The notes under the pieces were generated by a model. That model had not been told where the DNA came from, ran no database searches, and was given only the letters and a program-made list of their open reading frames with translations. A DNA stretch of 64,000 bases from Brugia malayi (lineage: Eukaryota; Nematoda; Chromadorea; Rhabditida; Onchocercidae). This document shows positions 25,660 through 38,045 of this stretch, piece by piece. Each line of letters begins with the position of its first letter. The stretch's first letter is position 1. Where the stretch lies: positions 16,302,721 through 16,366,720 of the forward strand of contig NW_025062479.1 of the NCBI RefSeq assembly GCF_000002995.4, written 5' to 3'. The translations under genes and the position numbers were made by a program.

Positions 25660-27032
25660 AATTTATCGCTTAATAACAATTTTCACTTAAGGCTGACGAA
25701 AATTTGTATAATGTAGAAACAGTTTTAAAAAGAATGCGTCATGGAAAACAGTAAAAATTTTGCAAATAATTATTTCGAAAACATTTTAGAAAATAATAAA
25801 ATTAACCTAACTTTTATTTACTGTTTCTTTGATGAGTTCCATAATTTAAGTTGGGCTATTAGCTAAATTAATAGTTTTAAATAGTATTCAAAATTTTCAG
25901 CTAATTAATAGTTTCAAATAGAAAACAACATTGCGCTTTTTTCATTTGAAATGAAAGATTTTAATCAAATATAAGTTTAATTTCATTAATTTGTTATTAG
26001 ATTTGTCATTCAACGAAGATTAAATTTTAGCGAAAAGTCTTTATCTGCCGTGCAGGAAATTACGTCAGATATACATAAAGTATTGTTTACAAAACAATCC
26101 GTTGAAGAAACTAAATAATAGAAACTTTTTCAGGTGTATAATGTAAAAAATTTAAGCAATCATCGTAGGACAGTTTGATTCGTTGACAAGAGTAGAAGTT
26201 TTTTTTCAGATGAAACAGCAAAGATTTTATATGTATATTTCCTTTTAAACTACCTATTATAGGTAGCAATATTATCTTAAATTCCTTGAATGATACCGAA
26301 TGAAACATATTTTATGTGATATAATTGTGTACAATTATAGGGGAAATTCCATGTAAACATGCTGGAACTATTCATTCAATATCAAAAGAACCGCAAAAAC
26401 CTGATTCACTTCTACCCGGCCTACACCACGGGAAACAGTTAGTATGGAACATGTTATTAGAATATTTTTGTATCGAAATTCTATTTTATATCATTCATTG
26501 AATATATTGCTATTACCCTAAGTTAAAAAAAATTCAGTAGTTCCGAACTATATCTTAAATTTGTTTTCTTTTGTAGTAAAACAAGTTCAGTGTTAACCGA
26601 ATAATTTTATTATTTAGATAAAAAAACGAAATGTAAAGAAAAAAGAATATAATTTAAAGAGGAACATAAAAATAAAAGGATTAATTGTTTTTGACAAAAG
26701 TAAGCGTTTTGACGAATGCAAGAGAGAATAAATCGAGAAATGGGGCGCAAAAGAGGAAAAAGCAAAATTATAATAGGTGCAGAAAATTATAGAAAACTAT
26801 GATTTAAATTAAAATGCAAATTTTTGCATTTTAATATGTATGAATTATGTGTACTGATTTCAGCAGAATAATAAACAGAAAAACACGTCGTAATAAATTA
26901 TGATATCTTAATTTTAACACTTTAAATGAAAATTATACTGTGAATATATATTACAACAACGATAGGTGCTATTATGATAGTGACAGTGATAACGATAATA
27001 ATAATGATGGTTATCTGATAAGTTAATACTGT

Positions 27033-30000
27033 TCACGCTGACGAGATGATATGTCCGAAGTGATCCATCGAGGTTATGCAGTTACCATCGGACACAACCA
27101 TTCCACTACGACTTACGTGAACACGTTTCAGTCCTCTCTTCACAAATGCTTTGTCATCTTCCTTCAATTTTTCTTTAAAAATTATAAAAACTTGGATGAA
27201 CTTTGAACTTTGAGATAACACAATAAACAGACTCTTTTACGATTATTTAATCAAAATTTACCACAAATATTTCAAATCTTTCTATTCAACCATGGATATC
27301 TTTTTTTTGATTTTTTTTTCTTTTCTTTGATTAAAAAATCATTGTTCTCAGACGAATTCTGCTAATAAATTCTTTAATGTTATTTTTGATTAGTTAAGCT
27401 AGGCACGATAAAAAAATATATATAATGACAAAATTTTACTTTCTATTTATCAGTTCGTTTGAATTTTTTTTTGAAATATCATAAAAGTTGCAATAATAAC
27501 GATTATAAAAGTGAATGCTAACTTGAAGAGCCATATCAACCATATTTGTGCGCACATGTACGATATTATCAAGTGGTGAGCAGCTGATATGTTTTGGACG
27601 ACAGTTCACCTCCACGTCACCGCGTTCATTTTGCTTTATGTAAACTCCTTAAAACAATCAACTTTTTTTAATCTTCTCACTTATAAAACATTGATCAAAA
27701 TCAGGTTAATTAAATATATTTAATTTTAAATAAAGTTTTATGACAGAAAACAACTAATATATAAACAAGAAATTATACAAAATAAATTCAATTAAAAAGG
27801 AAAAAGGGAAACCATTAATGGTAATGGTGAGAATACCATCACGTGTTCCGTAACGAGCTTCTTGTGCAATTTCATTGCATAATTCTGTGAACTGGAATAA
27901 AACACAATTCGAATTTGTATATGAATTTAAATTCATACACATATTTAATTGAGTATTTCATTATAAATGATGTAGTTACAGTTATATTTTATCTTTTGCT
28001 TATTATAAAGAATGTGGAAAATAAACTAAAACCAAAAAGTTTTCATTTTCTTCTTGTACTATTCTCATATATTCTATGTACATAATATTTTTTTTTTCTT
28101 TCTATATATTTCTCACTTATTTTTATTTTATTTTATTTTATTCAGTTACAAAATACTTACTTCCTTTTTTTCTCTCTAAAATAATAGGAATATTTTTATG
28201 TCACAAAAACACAAAAATACGTTTGTATAACAAAGTTAAAATTTGTATAAGTAATTAGGAGTGTTAATTAAACAAAAACTTTCAATAATTTTCTTTCATT
28301 TCTTTGAATTACCATTCATCTTAAAATTAAAAAAAGTTTTCTAACTGATGCTTGAGTATTTCTAATTTAAATTTGTTAAGATTCAAAGAATTTTTCTTTT
28401 CTGTAGGAATTAAAAGAAAAAAAAAAGGATGAAAGAAAAGTTTGACCTGATCACCATTTTGTGAATCAGTGAAAAACATATGCACAGTGAAATCATAATC
28501 CAAACTTGGGAATTGTAAACGTCCAAGAGAAACTGGCAAAGTGCCTTTAAGAATTGTCGAAGATACCAAATAAGCTTCGGTAAGATGTGACATCGTGAAT
28601 AATACACCCTGTGTACCGAATACTGCTGCTTTTTCATTTACTAAAACTAAATACAAATTTGAAACTTTTCAATTTTAATTTAACCAATGTTATTTGCAAG
28701 ACAAACTTACAGTTTGACCCGAAATTACAGAAAACTTTCTCTTCCTGCTGGAATATGCGAGCTTTTTTATGCAACAAGCATGAGCTATTACCATTTCCAT
28801 TGCAAACTGCCTAAATTAGGATAAGTAATTAAATTACAAAATGTGATTTTTGGCCTACTACATTTAAATACTATCATTCTGTAGGTTAGTATACATTAAA
28901 AAGATTAATTTTAGTATCATTAATTTAAACAAAATATTAGACTGCAATCCTCAAGGTTTATATTTCTGTCTTGTTTATTTTTACCGAAAATTTATCGTAG
29001 CAGAGTACTCGGACAGCTCGATCAACTGTTATCTGAAATTAATATTGTCACAAAAAAAAAAGTGAGAAGGAAGAATGAGATTTTATAAAAAATAATGGTC
29101 GAAATGTAATATTTCATTAATATTAACTCTTAAAAGGTATATGACATTATTGATTAATGAAATTCTTGGAAAAAAACTAGCAATAAATACGAATTACAAA
29201 TAATTTTATTGTATCAGTATTTTTTTTTCTTCTCTAATTCTAATAATGTTCTCATACGAAAATATTTTTTCAAGAATTTGAAAAGGTTTTTAAAAGTTTA
29301 CCTCAACTGTAACACCTTTATCGAGTAAAACTGAGATGGTTCCTGTTGGTGTGGCATAAATGATTGGGAATTTTCCATGTCTTTGGTTGAAAATTGCATT
29401 ATTGCTGGAGAAATGACAAGCTTCATTAATAGGTGATGAATCTGAAATAAAACTAGGATAATTTCTCTTTTGTAATAATCGTAATTCGCAATAATATGAT
29501 TTATTTATTATTTATCAATTTCTATTTTTTTTTCATTATTTTTTATTATTTATCAATTTCAATTTTTATTGTGATATTTTATTAAAACAACGACTAACTT
29601 TCATTATTGATAAAATATTCTATTAAACGTTGGGAAATGGGTTCAGAATTATGATCTCGTGAACTTATTGATACGTTACCACGCCGTGTACGATTAGCAC
29701 GTAATGTTCCATTATGAAATGTTCGTGTCACTTGCGATCTATGACTGAAATAAAATTCTATCTCTTTAGGTGTGTTTTTTATAATAATAAGTGAAGGACA
29801 ATGTTTCAGATCGTTTCCTAAAATAAAACATAATTATCATTCATTATGGCTAATCGAAATTTTGTTCTCTGTAAAGATTACTAAAAGGAATAAAATTCTG
29901 GATATAGGATGTATTACTCTCAGGATTTTTGCATGTTATCTGAATGAATTTGCATACAAGTTAGCATTTTTTGATGACTCAAAGTTGGAAGCAGTACGCT

Positions 30001-31747
30001 CATTTCCATTTCCAGCGCTATGTTTTTCAGATGCATTTCTAGTTACAATATCTTTAGTGTGATCACTCATTGCACCAGGATACCACCGCCGCGAACCATT
30101 GCCGTTGTAACTAGTGGTCGAGTGAGGACGCCAGTAATCACGTGAAGTGTAAATTGTTGAACGAGACCTATCCAATACTTATAAATATTTGTGCATTCAT
30201 GATATAACTGAACAGCCTAGGAACTTTCAAGAAAGAATTGAAAAAAGCTTTAAAGAAACTTGAAACGATAATTTCTCTTGCTTTTCTTCTTTTCTCTTTT
30301 TACTTATGCTTTTATTCTTTCATACCTTAATGTAAATCAAAAGATTTGTATTAAAAAAAAAAAAAAGAAAAAAAATGGAAATTATAAAACTTAAAAATTT
30401 TGAATTTCAGATGAGATGCATTTTTCTCCTTTTACAATGCATAAAAGTGTTTTGTTGAACATAATATGAAATAGTTGGGTGATGGAAAAACCAAATATGT
30501 TAAGTGAATGAGAATTTACCCGCAGTTAATGAAACCACGTCCGCCATAACCAGCATAAAAGACGTTACCACAACGACGGTTTTCATTCAATGGGTGTACT
30601 GTTTGTACCTGAAAAGTATACTTTTCCGAAAAAAATTTTTTTTAACATTAAAAACAAAATTATCATGATACGGTTGAAATGCAAATTAAGTCTTCTCACG
30701 ACTTCACATGATAATCTTGCGGAGAGATAATACTACCTCATTTTACAAATCTGAAACTAACGTGGCATCATGGGAATGAAAACACATGCCTTCAAACACG
30801 GAACGCACTGTAAAGAACGTTAGAAATGGTGGGAAGTGCATTAGAGACATGTTGTGAAGATAGCAGCTATTGTTATTATTATATCTTAAATTTATATTTT
30901 AACATAACAAACATAAGTATTAAATTTAAATGTATGACCAGTTATGAGTAATTTTATGCGAAATGGAACAAAATTATTTAAATTTGAAATTATTCGGTTA
31001 AAAAAAAGAAAGGAAAGAAAAACGAAGAAACTTTTTTATTTTCAGTTGTTTTCGTATCAGTTTTTAGCAAATTTGATGACTTTCTACTATTAGCATTATC
31101 ACTAGCAGAACGTGAGATAGTTGATTCGATGACAGATTTCGTCGGGTCATTGCTACTGCGAATGTCACCCATCGCTTGTTTCTTCGATTCTTTGCTTAAT
31201 TTATCCTTTCGTGGCTAAAAATTGACAATTATTATCTTAAAAAGCTTTTACCGTTATACTTCACCATTTAAACAACGATGTGAGCCAGACAACAGCCTAT
31301 TCCTCTACTTCTTTTCTTTTCTGTAATTTTACTTCATCTAAGTAAAGAAATAAATAATTTTTACTTATGAATATTTGGTAGATTATAAAAATCATGCATT
31401 TTAGGCTATATTGATTCAGTTTGTTCTTTGATTAATAGGTGGGATATAATAATTAGGAATGTATTATTATTTATATTATTATTAATAATTATGCGCGTCA
31501 ATTAATGGCAATAATGACGATGAACTGATAATCAATTTCGTTTTGTTTAACAAATAGGTTTTATCAGTAAATAGCAACGTACTGATATCAGATCTTTTTC
31601 CTTATCCGTGATAGCTCCCTTTGGTGACGAAGCATTGGATGAGGATCGTGTCACCATATGATATGGCGATGGTGAGTTATTGTAGTTGGTATTATTATTC
31701 GCTGTTGCTGTAGCTGTCACGGTTGCATCATTCGACGATTCAGACAT
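27033..31747 (-). CDS. Unidentified 12-exon gene, about 520 aa
   Basis: Exons in agreeing phase: 31583-31747, 31032-31214, 30520-30608, 30076-30167 (donor uncertain), 29599-29817, 29302-29441, 28985-29032, 28711-28810, 28447-28640, 27813-27891, 27523-27647 and 27033-27161 (acceptor somewhat uncertain). The start follows a TATTAG acceptor by 27 nt. The first 116 residues or so are low-complexity and S/T/N-rich with basic patches, probably disordered. Next comes a compact Gly/aromatic motif (RRCGNVFYAGYGGRGFINCG), then a basic tyrosine/tryptophan-rich linker. From exon 5 onward it looks globular: CPSLIIIKNTPKEIEFYF, HGKFPIIYATPTGTISVLLD, VDRAVRVLCYDKFS, and GVLFTMSHLTEAYL. No signal peptide or membrane segment is seen, so it is likely intracellular. 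I do not recognise the family. Exon 4 continues in frame to a TAA at 29938-29940, so a short isoform is possible. Confidence 0.8.
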
Positions 31748-31777
31748 CTCTCGTATCTCGGTAAAGTGTGTTTTCTA
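31748..31777 (-). promoter_or_regulatory. Probable trans-splice acceptor of the 12-exon gene
   Basis: A TATATTAG acceptor lies 27 nt upstream of the start codon, with no coding exon visible before it. AT-rich repeats fill the DNA between here and the UNC-93-like gene. Confidence 0.45.
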
Positions 31778-32645
31778 ATATAAGTAATAATTTTATAATA
31801 ACAACAATAATAATTAATAATGGATAATTAATAATAATAGTAATAACAAGTAATAGTATTGATGACAATGATAACAATAATAATAATTTTATTTATTCAT
31901 GATTTAAATAATATTCAGTAAAATTCGAAAAAAAAAGGAATGATAGCATCTTTTTCTGGATGAAGTTGGTGAGTACTATAAAGAATATCTTTTTATTCAA
32001 CAGTTTTTTTTAAAGTCAATAAAACGCTAAAGTCTATACTAGATCAATCTAGATTAGACATAACTAATAAATTGATTTCTAGTTTATCTATTCTATCAAA
32101 AAAATCGTTAATTTGTTGGTAAGCTAAAGCAGAAATTTTTCTTCTTTCAAGTTTAAAAAGTCATACAATTATCTGAAAATATTTGCTTATTAAAGTTAAC
32201 CAATCATCTATAAATATTTCTTCCTAGTTGATACCGACAGAATTTATTTCTAAATTCTCACTAGTCACCACAAAACTATGAAGCAATGCGACAAGACGAA
32301 ACGACTGTTAAACTGACAAAGAGATAATAGCTTAAGAATAATACAATGGATAATTATGCAAATTTAAAAAAAAAAAAAAAAAAACGATTTTTGAATCATT
32401 TCAAAATTTGCATATATGCAAATTATTATGTTAAGATGAAAAAAACTTTATGTTTATAAAAAAAAAAAAAAAAAAATACTTTAAGATGAAAAAGAGAATT
32501 AACCATTTATATCAATGAATTACCAGCGAATCAAAAAATTCTTTAAAAAGGGGTTGAAATTTATTTTCGTGCAGAGTCAGAATTAGTATACTAATTCTGC
32601 TGATAATTATTATCACTATATATAATCCTTTATAACGTTTTTCAC
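31778..32645. other. Spacer between the UNC-93-like gene and the 12-exon gene
   Basis: About 0.9 kb of AT-rich DNA with AAT-type repeats (31790-31890) and long A runs. No gene is seen. It separates two genes on the same strand and is longer than a usual nematode operon gap. Confidence 0.6.
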
Positions 32646-32651
32646 TTTATT
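32646..32651 (-). terminator. AATAAA polyadenylation signal of the UNC-93-like gene
   Basis: Canonical signal on the minus strand about 115 bp downstream of the stop codon at 32767-32769. Confidence 0.45.
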
Positions 32652-32766
32652 TTTGCACAACAAATATATTTGTATCATTTTTATTAACTTTTTTCTCAAT
32701 GTTTACAAAATTTTCAAATTAATTTGAACACGTAATGGCATTTTCATATCATAAGAACTTATAAAC

Positions 32767-33061
32767 TCATGGGTTGTTATTTCCGCATACAATTGAAATA
32801 GAAGTAGTATGTTTAGCAGAGGCAGCAATTTCAATTTCTCGCAAATGTATCTTCCAAGCAATTGTAAAACATATTGATGCGGCAATTAGACTGACAGCCA
32901 AAATTATCATTTGAGTATGCAAATCCAATATTGATGAATAGAAAAATGATGCGCATGTTGTTGTCGACTAAAAATACTTCAATTTTTCTGATAACAGTAA
33001 TAACGATAACAGCAGCAATAATAATGATAATAATAATAATGGTAATAATGATGATAATAAC

Positions 33062-33092
<31 letters not shown>

Positions 33093-36000
33093 GCAGTACT
33101 AGTTGAACAAATAGCAATTATTTTATAAAAATTGTGCTTGAAGAAAAGAGTCAAGTCAGTTAACAACCATAAAATAATTCAATTTCACGGATATTTTGTT
33201 CACCTGTTTACAATTTTTAAAACTTTCTTCTAATGTCACTGAATTTGGAAATAAATGCAAAACAAGAAAGAACATTATGCGACTGTTAATTACATTACAG
33301 TAATTAACATAATGTCAATGTTAGCTAAAAAAGAAGAATGCTTAACAGCTAATAAATTTTCACTATAATTTATTTGAGATGACATATTCTATTAAACTAT
33401 CATAAAAGGTATCTAAGTTGTCTAATACTCAATTTCCTCATATTTTATTTGCGGAAAAATGATCGAAACAGAAATGATAATATTACCTGAAAAAATTTAC
33501 TTAATGCAAAAATTTGTGATGAACTTTCACGATCATACATTTTTGTGAGCACAGCTGTTCGTAACGTATTCCAGCAACTATCACCGATGCATATCAACAT
33601 TCCAATGATAAGCCATATGGAAAGACTAAAATAATTATTTTAAGAATTCGAAAATTTTCGGAAATTTTTAAAGCGTTTCTTTAAAAAATTTTAAAGAAAT
33701 GCTTTAAATTTAAATTTTTTTTTAAATTTAAAGATTTAAGTAACAGTTTAAGATTTTCAAGATGTAAAAGATTAGAAGTTTTAGCAAGATTTTTTTGTTT
33801 TTCTATTTCGGAACCTATTTTTTTTTTGCTTAATCGAGGATTTTCGAACAGATTCATCCGTCTAATATGAAATTTGAGCAAAAATGTTTATAGGTTTATT
33901 AAATTAGTAATAACCTTGGTGATAAATAAGTAGCACCATTTGTTGGTTTCAAATTTGCATTCTTCGGAAAAGCCAAACAAACACCCAAAAAAGCTAACAG
34001 ATATAATGGTAGTGCAATTAGCATTGTTGGCATATATCCAAAGTTCTTGATTCGTTTGCTTAAAAAACTGATAAAACAGCCACCTATAATGATATTTCTG
34101 AAATTTTAAAAACATTGTTTTCAAAATTCATTCTATTTTTTTTTTATTTTTTTGTATTAATCATTCTGAAACATTTCTGACTGACCACATCTAATTTCAG
34201 ATGCGAAAAAAGTCTTTTAAACAAACATTTAACCAAATTTAATTCAGTAAATTGAAGGTAAAAGTGAAAGAATTAACAGAATGAAAAGTAAAACATTCAA
34301 ATACGGCAATTAGCAAAAAAAAAAAAAAAACTATTTGAAAGTATTTTATTTTTTTTTCTCAAATTAAAAGAAAGTGTCACAGTTTAAAATCCATAAAAAT
34401 CTTACCATGACTCACAACAGAGAAGATAGAAAAACTAAATTAAAAAATAAAAGAAAACCGACATTATAATTTATGAAAAAGAAAAAAAAAAAAAACGTTA
34501 TTATATTGCTTCTAATTCGTTTCAAGAAATTGATAATATCACGTTTTCCTTATCATTCATCACAGATAAAATGATTATTCTCCCTTCTGTTTTCTTTTTT
34601 CTTTTCAGTCTTCAAATGTCGTAGACAACTATTTATAACACTAACCAGAAATTTGTGATGCTGAAGTAATAAATGCATAATATGCAATAATTTCATTACC
34701 AAAACCGATGACTGATTTTGAAAATGATAAACATGAAGGATAAATGGTTATGTAAAGTGATAATGATAAACCCATAAACATGAAACATATGGCTAATAAA
34801 TATACTTTTATGTCGGTAAGCAACCGTACACTTTTTCCTAAAAATTTCATAGCATTTTTTTTTTTTTTTATCGCTGATTTAAGATTCAAAATTGAAAGTG
34901 AAAAGTTAAATATTTCACTGAAATTAGCAAAATTTAAATTCTTTATGCATTCTCTTATAAATTTCTTTTCTCTTGTTTTTTTATCTGAAATATAATTTGG
35001 ACTGAAATATTTTTTTTTTTTTTCAAATAGTAATTAGGCAAATTTTTTAAAATTTCAAGATTAGCTAAATTGAATTACTTTTAATTGTTCAGTAAGAATG
35101 AGATAAATCTTGCTATTGAAACAATTAAGAGACCATCCGGAAATTATGCTATGATTTAGAAGACAAGTAAACCAAGTGACTAATTAATCAACCAATTAAT
35201 TAATGAATTAGTTCATTTATTATATTTGTTAAATTTACAGTAAATTCAATAATTTACTTATGGTTGTTAAGAAACTGTCACGTTTCGTTATTGACTGATT
35301 GGAGTGATTGGGTAGCAATGCGAATAAAATGTTCGATAATATTGTAAACGCTGATAATCCACCAAAAATATATCTGTCAATATTTCATAAATATAAACAA
35401 ATAAATTTAAATCTACGTGCAATTTTGAAATTGTATTCTTTCTCTGAGCTTTAATAAGCATAGATTATTGCAATTTTTGGATTTTTCTAACTCAAACATA
35501 TACCACAGTGGCAAAATTTGATAGTAATTTCTATATATGCAAGGATTTCCTTCCTTTTTGCAGATCTTCGGACATTATGGATGAGCGTTTCTGATTCATA
35601 ATTCTAATTGATAGATGCTTTATTAAACTTTTAATTTGGAAATGACAATAGTTTAATAGTTGTCTCATTCATATCTCGCTCATTTCAATATTTTCTGAAA
35701 AGTTTTATTATCAAACTCAAATGTGATGAAATTAAAAACTATCTGAAAAATATAATCTCTACAATCAATGATTTCTCTATCGGTATTTCAAGTGAGGGAT
35801 TATTCTTGTTGTTCACCGGTTTATAGGAATTAGAATACTATGCTAAAAATTGTAGAAAAATTAACTGCTTATCTAATTTTGATTATATAACAAGGAAATT
35901 TTGTAGAAGTTTTAAGAATGCGAATCAGTTTTCTTTCGGATTGTTAAACGGAACGGATTATTCGGCAAAAGATCTAGCTATTGACTAATCATCCAAAAAA

Positions 36001-38004
36001 AAAAAAATGGACTATTTAAAAAGTTTGTTTTCAAAAATTAAAATTCTTTGGCAGCACTTTATCATTTATTGAAGCATCCATGTTTAAAAAGAAATTGATT
36101 AAAGTGAAAATATGAAATATTAGATGAAAATGTGGAAATTGTTCGAAAAATTAATGATTCAAAAATGGAATTTCCTTTGAAACTTTTGGTATAAGCTTTC
36201 AAATTATCATCTTTTCTTGATTTCGTTAATTAATGAATCAAACGTTATATTTATTTTTTTCTTTAAAACGTTAATTACCTAATTAGTTCCAATGATATCG
36301 TTTCTGCTTCACCAGTTTCATTAAATATTATAAGTAAGAGAAGGCCACCGAAGATGAGACTGAAAAATACATGCTTTTGCGAGAGAGATCATGATAGGTC
36401 ACATGTAGCATTGTTAAAGTTATTATTTGTAATTTTTAACATTTGTAAGTAAAAAAGGCGAAAAAAAAGTGCTGCGAAGTAAATAAAATTCGAATTGAAT
36501 AAAGATGAGATGCAATTAAAACAAATAAAATTATAAAATTCACTTTTTTTTTAACTTTCCCTTTTGCTATATACATAGTACGTATGTTGTCAATAGTCAC
36601 GTGTTACGTGTAATTTTAAACGAAGTGTGATTAATTATATACATCATCAATTCGTCTTTATTTTTTCATGTTTTCTTTCTGATTCTATTAGATGATTTGT
36701 GAAATGCTTTTTTTTTTCTTCTTTAATTAATAGTTGAAATTTCAGTGTGTTTTAATTTTAGTACGTTTATTAAGAAAGAGAAAAAAAAAAAATGTACAAA
36801 CCTAATAAAATTGATACCCCAATGAAGACCGCTATTTCGTGATTCATTGCCAAACGTTGTTATTTCTTTCATGTAAACACCATGACCGGTCCAAATAACT
36901 GCAATAGCAATTGCTTCTACTTCAAAAAGAAAATAATCATTCTAATCATTAGAAGAAATATATTGTTATCAAATATTTCAATGAAAAGATAACAACATTT
37001 TATTGATATTTAAATTCATAATGATTAATACAAATTAATAATATTTTCAAATAAAAACTATTGAACTATTATTATATGATCTGAATAAAATCAATGGATA
37101 ATTACATCCTTTAACAAAAAATATATTTAAAAAAAAAAGACTTACGAGCAGCTGCTAAACCCATTAAAGCAGATGCAATATAAAAGACATAGCTGTTGAC
37201 AAGCATGAATGTAACCATAAATGTTGAATACAGTACACTTGCTAAGAACATTGTCCATTTAGCGCTCAAATAGCTCACCACAAGTGGCGTAATAAACGTT
37301 GATAACGTAAAAGTAAAATAGGTTATACACATCCTAAATTTATTTCACATCTTTTTGCTATACAATTTATTCTTTAAAGAAGGAAATTTCTTCAATAAAA
37401 TCGATCAGCGTGATAGTAAATATCACATCCCATTTTTTCCTTTCATTAAATAATTCAATGTAGCTAATTTGATTAAAATATTCTATGCTACAAAATAATG
37501 TTTGGTCACTCAGAATGAAAAAAATTAATTAAATCATTAATTATCTACTCAATTTATTATTCAATGAATTTTTTCAAATCTAAATTTTATGCAATGTTAA
37601 ATTGCATCACAGTAGTTCAAATAAAATTTTAATTAAATTTATTTAGTATAATTGAAAGTAAAAACTTTTTTCTCTTGTTAACTAAAATTCTGATGAATAA
37701 AAAATTTTTGCGCTTATTTATATCTTTTTTTTTGAATAGGTGAACTTGTTTTTATTAGAATTTAACAAATGATTAAAACACTGTAGATTAAAACATAAAT
37801 CATATGTAAATTTGCTTACCCGTAATATCCAGCATGGGCAGATATTCGATCGGGATATGCGTTTGATACAGATTGTAAAGCCGTTTCAGTGATATATGCT
37901 TGGGTATCAAAGCCAGCAAATACAAACATAAATGCCATACCAAACATAATTACGCATGGCAGTTCAGAATTTAAACCAATTTTGGCATAAAATTTATTTG
38001 GCAT
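32767..38004 (-). CDS. UNC-93-like major facilitator family membrane protein
   Basis: Nine exons, all phase-consistent: 37820-38004, 37146-37333, 36802-36919, 36279-36359, 35258-35373, 34646-34837, 33915-34083, 33487-33625 and 32767-32967, giving 462 residues. The fold is a multi-pass transporter of the UNC-93 branch of the MFS. Typical features are an N-terminal helix (MFGMAFMFVFAGFDTQAY), HAGYYG before helix 2, WTGHGVYMKEIT with RNSG after it, GDSCWNTLR in the late helices, and a final FFYSSILDLHTQ helix pair ending in a short cytoplasmic tail. The start ATG at 38004 was chosen because a TTTGCAG acceptor lies 38 nt upstream and no upstream exon in the required phase was found. Founding member UNC-93 regulates a two-pore potassium channel in C. 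elegans; most paralogues are uncharacterised, so the substrate or partner is unknown. Confidence 0.9.
33017..33092 (+). repeat. AAT trinucleotide microsatellite in an UNC-93-like intron
   Basis: About 75 bp of AAT/GAT repeats ending in a pure (AAT)n run, within the last intron (32968-33486). It produces a spurious isoleucine-rich frame. Confidence 0.85.
33667..33708. repeat. Near-perfect 20-bp inverted repeat (hairpin)
   Basis: Arms TTTAAAGCGTTTCTTTAAAA (33667-33686) and its complement (33689-33708) match at 19 of 20 positions, the exception being a G-U-compatible pair, with a 2-nt loop. A second AT palindrome follows directly (33706-33732). It lies in the intron between UNC-93-like exons at 33915 and 33625. 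Confidence 0.7.
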
Positions 38005-38045
38005 TTCTTTTACTAACAAAATTTTTGAAGCAAATTTCAAATCTG
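38005..38045 (-). promoter_or_regulatory. Probable trans-splice acceptor of the UNC-93-like gene
   Basis: A TTTGCAG 3' splice site at 38043-38049 is followed by 38 nt without ATG and then the start codon. The frame is open back to the acceptor, but searching upstream gave no exon ending in the phase required to continue it. Confidence 0.45.

Noticed and set aside
32831..33166. Isoleucine-rich frames on both strands
   Set aside because: Caused by the AAT microsatellite. Only the 32767-32967 part, in another frame, is coding.
27033..38004. Operon containing the UNC-93-like and 12-exon genes
   Set aside because: About 1 kb separates the UNC-93-like stop from the next gene's acceptor, well above the usual nematode operon spacing of roughly 100 bp.
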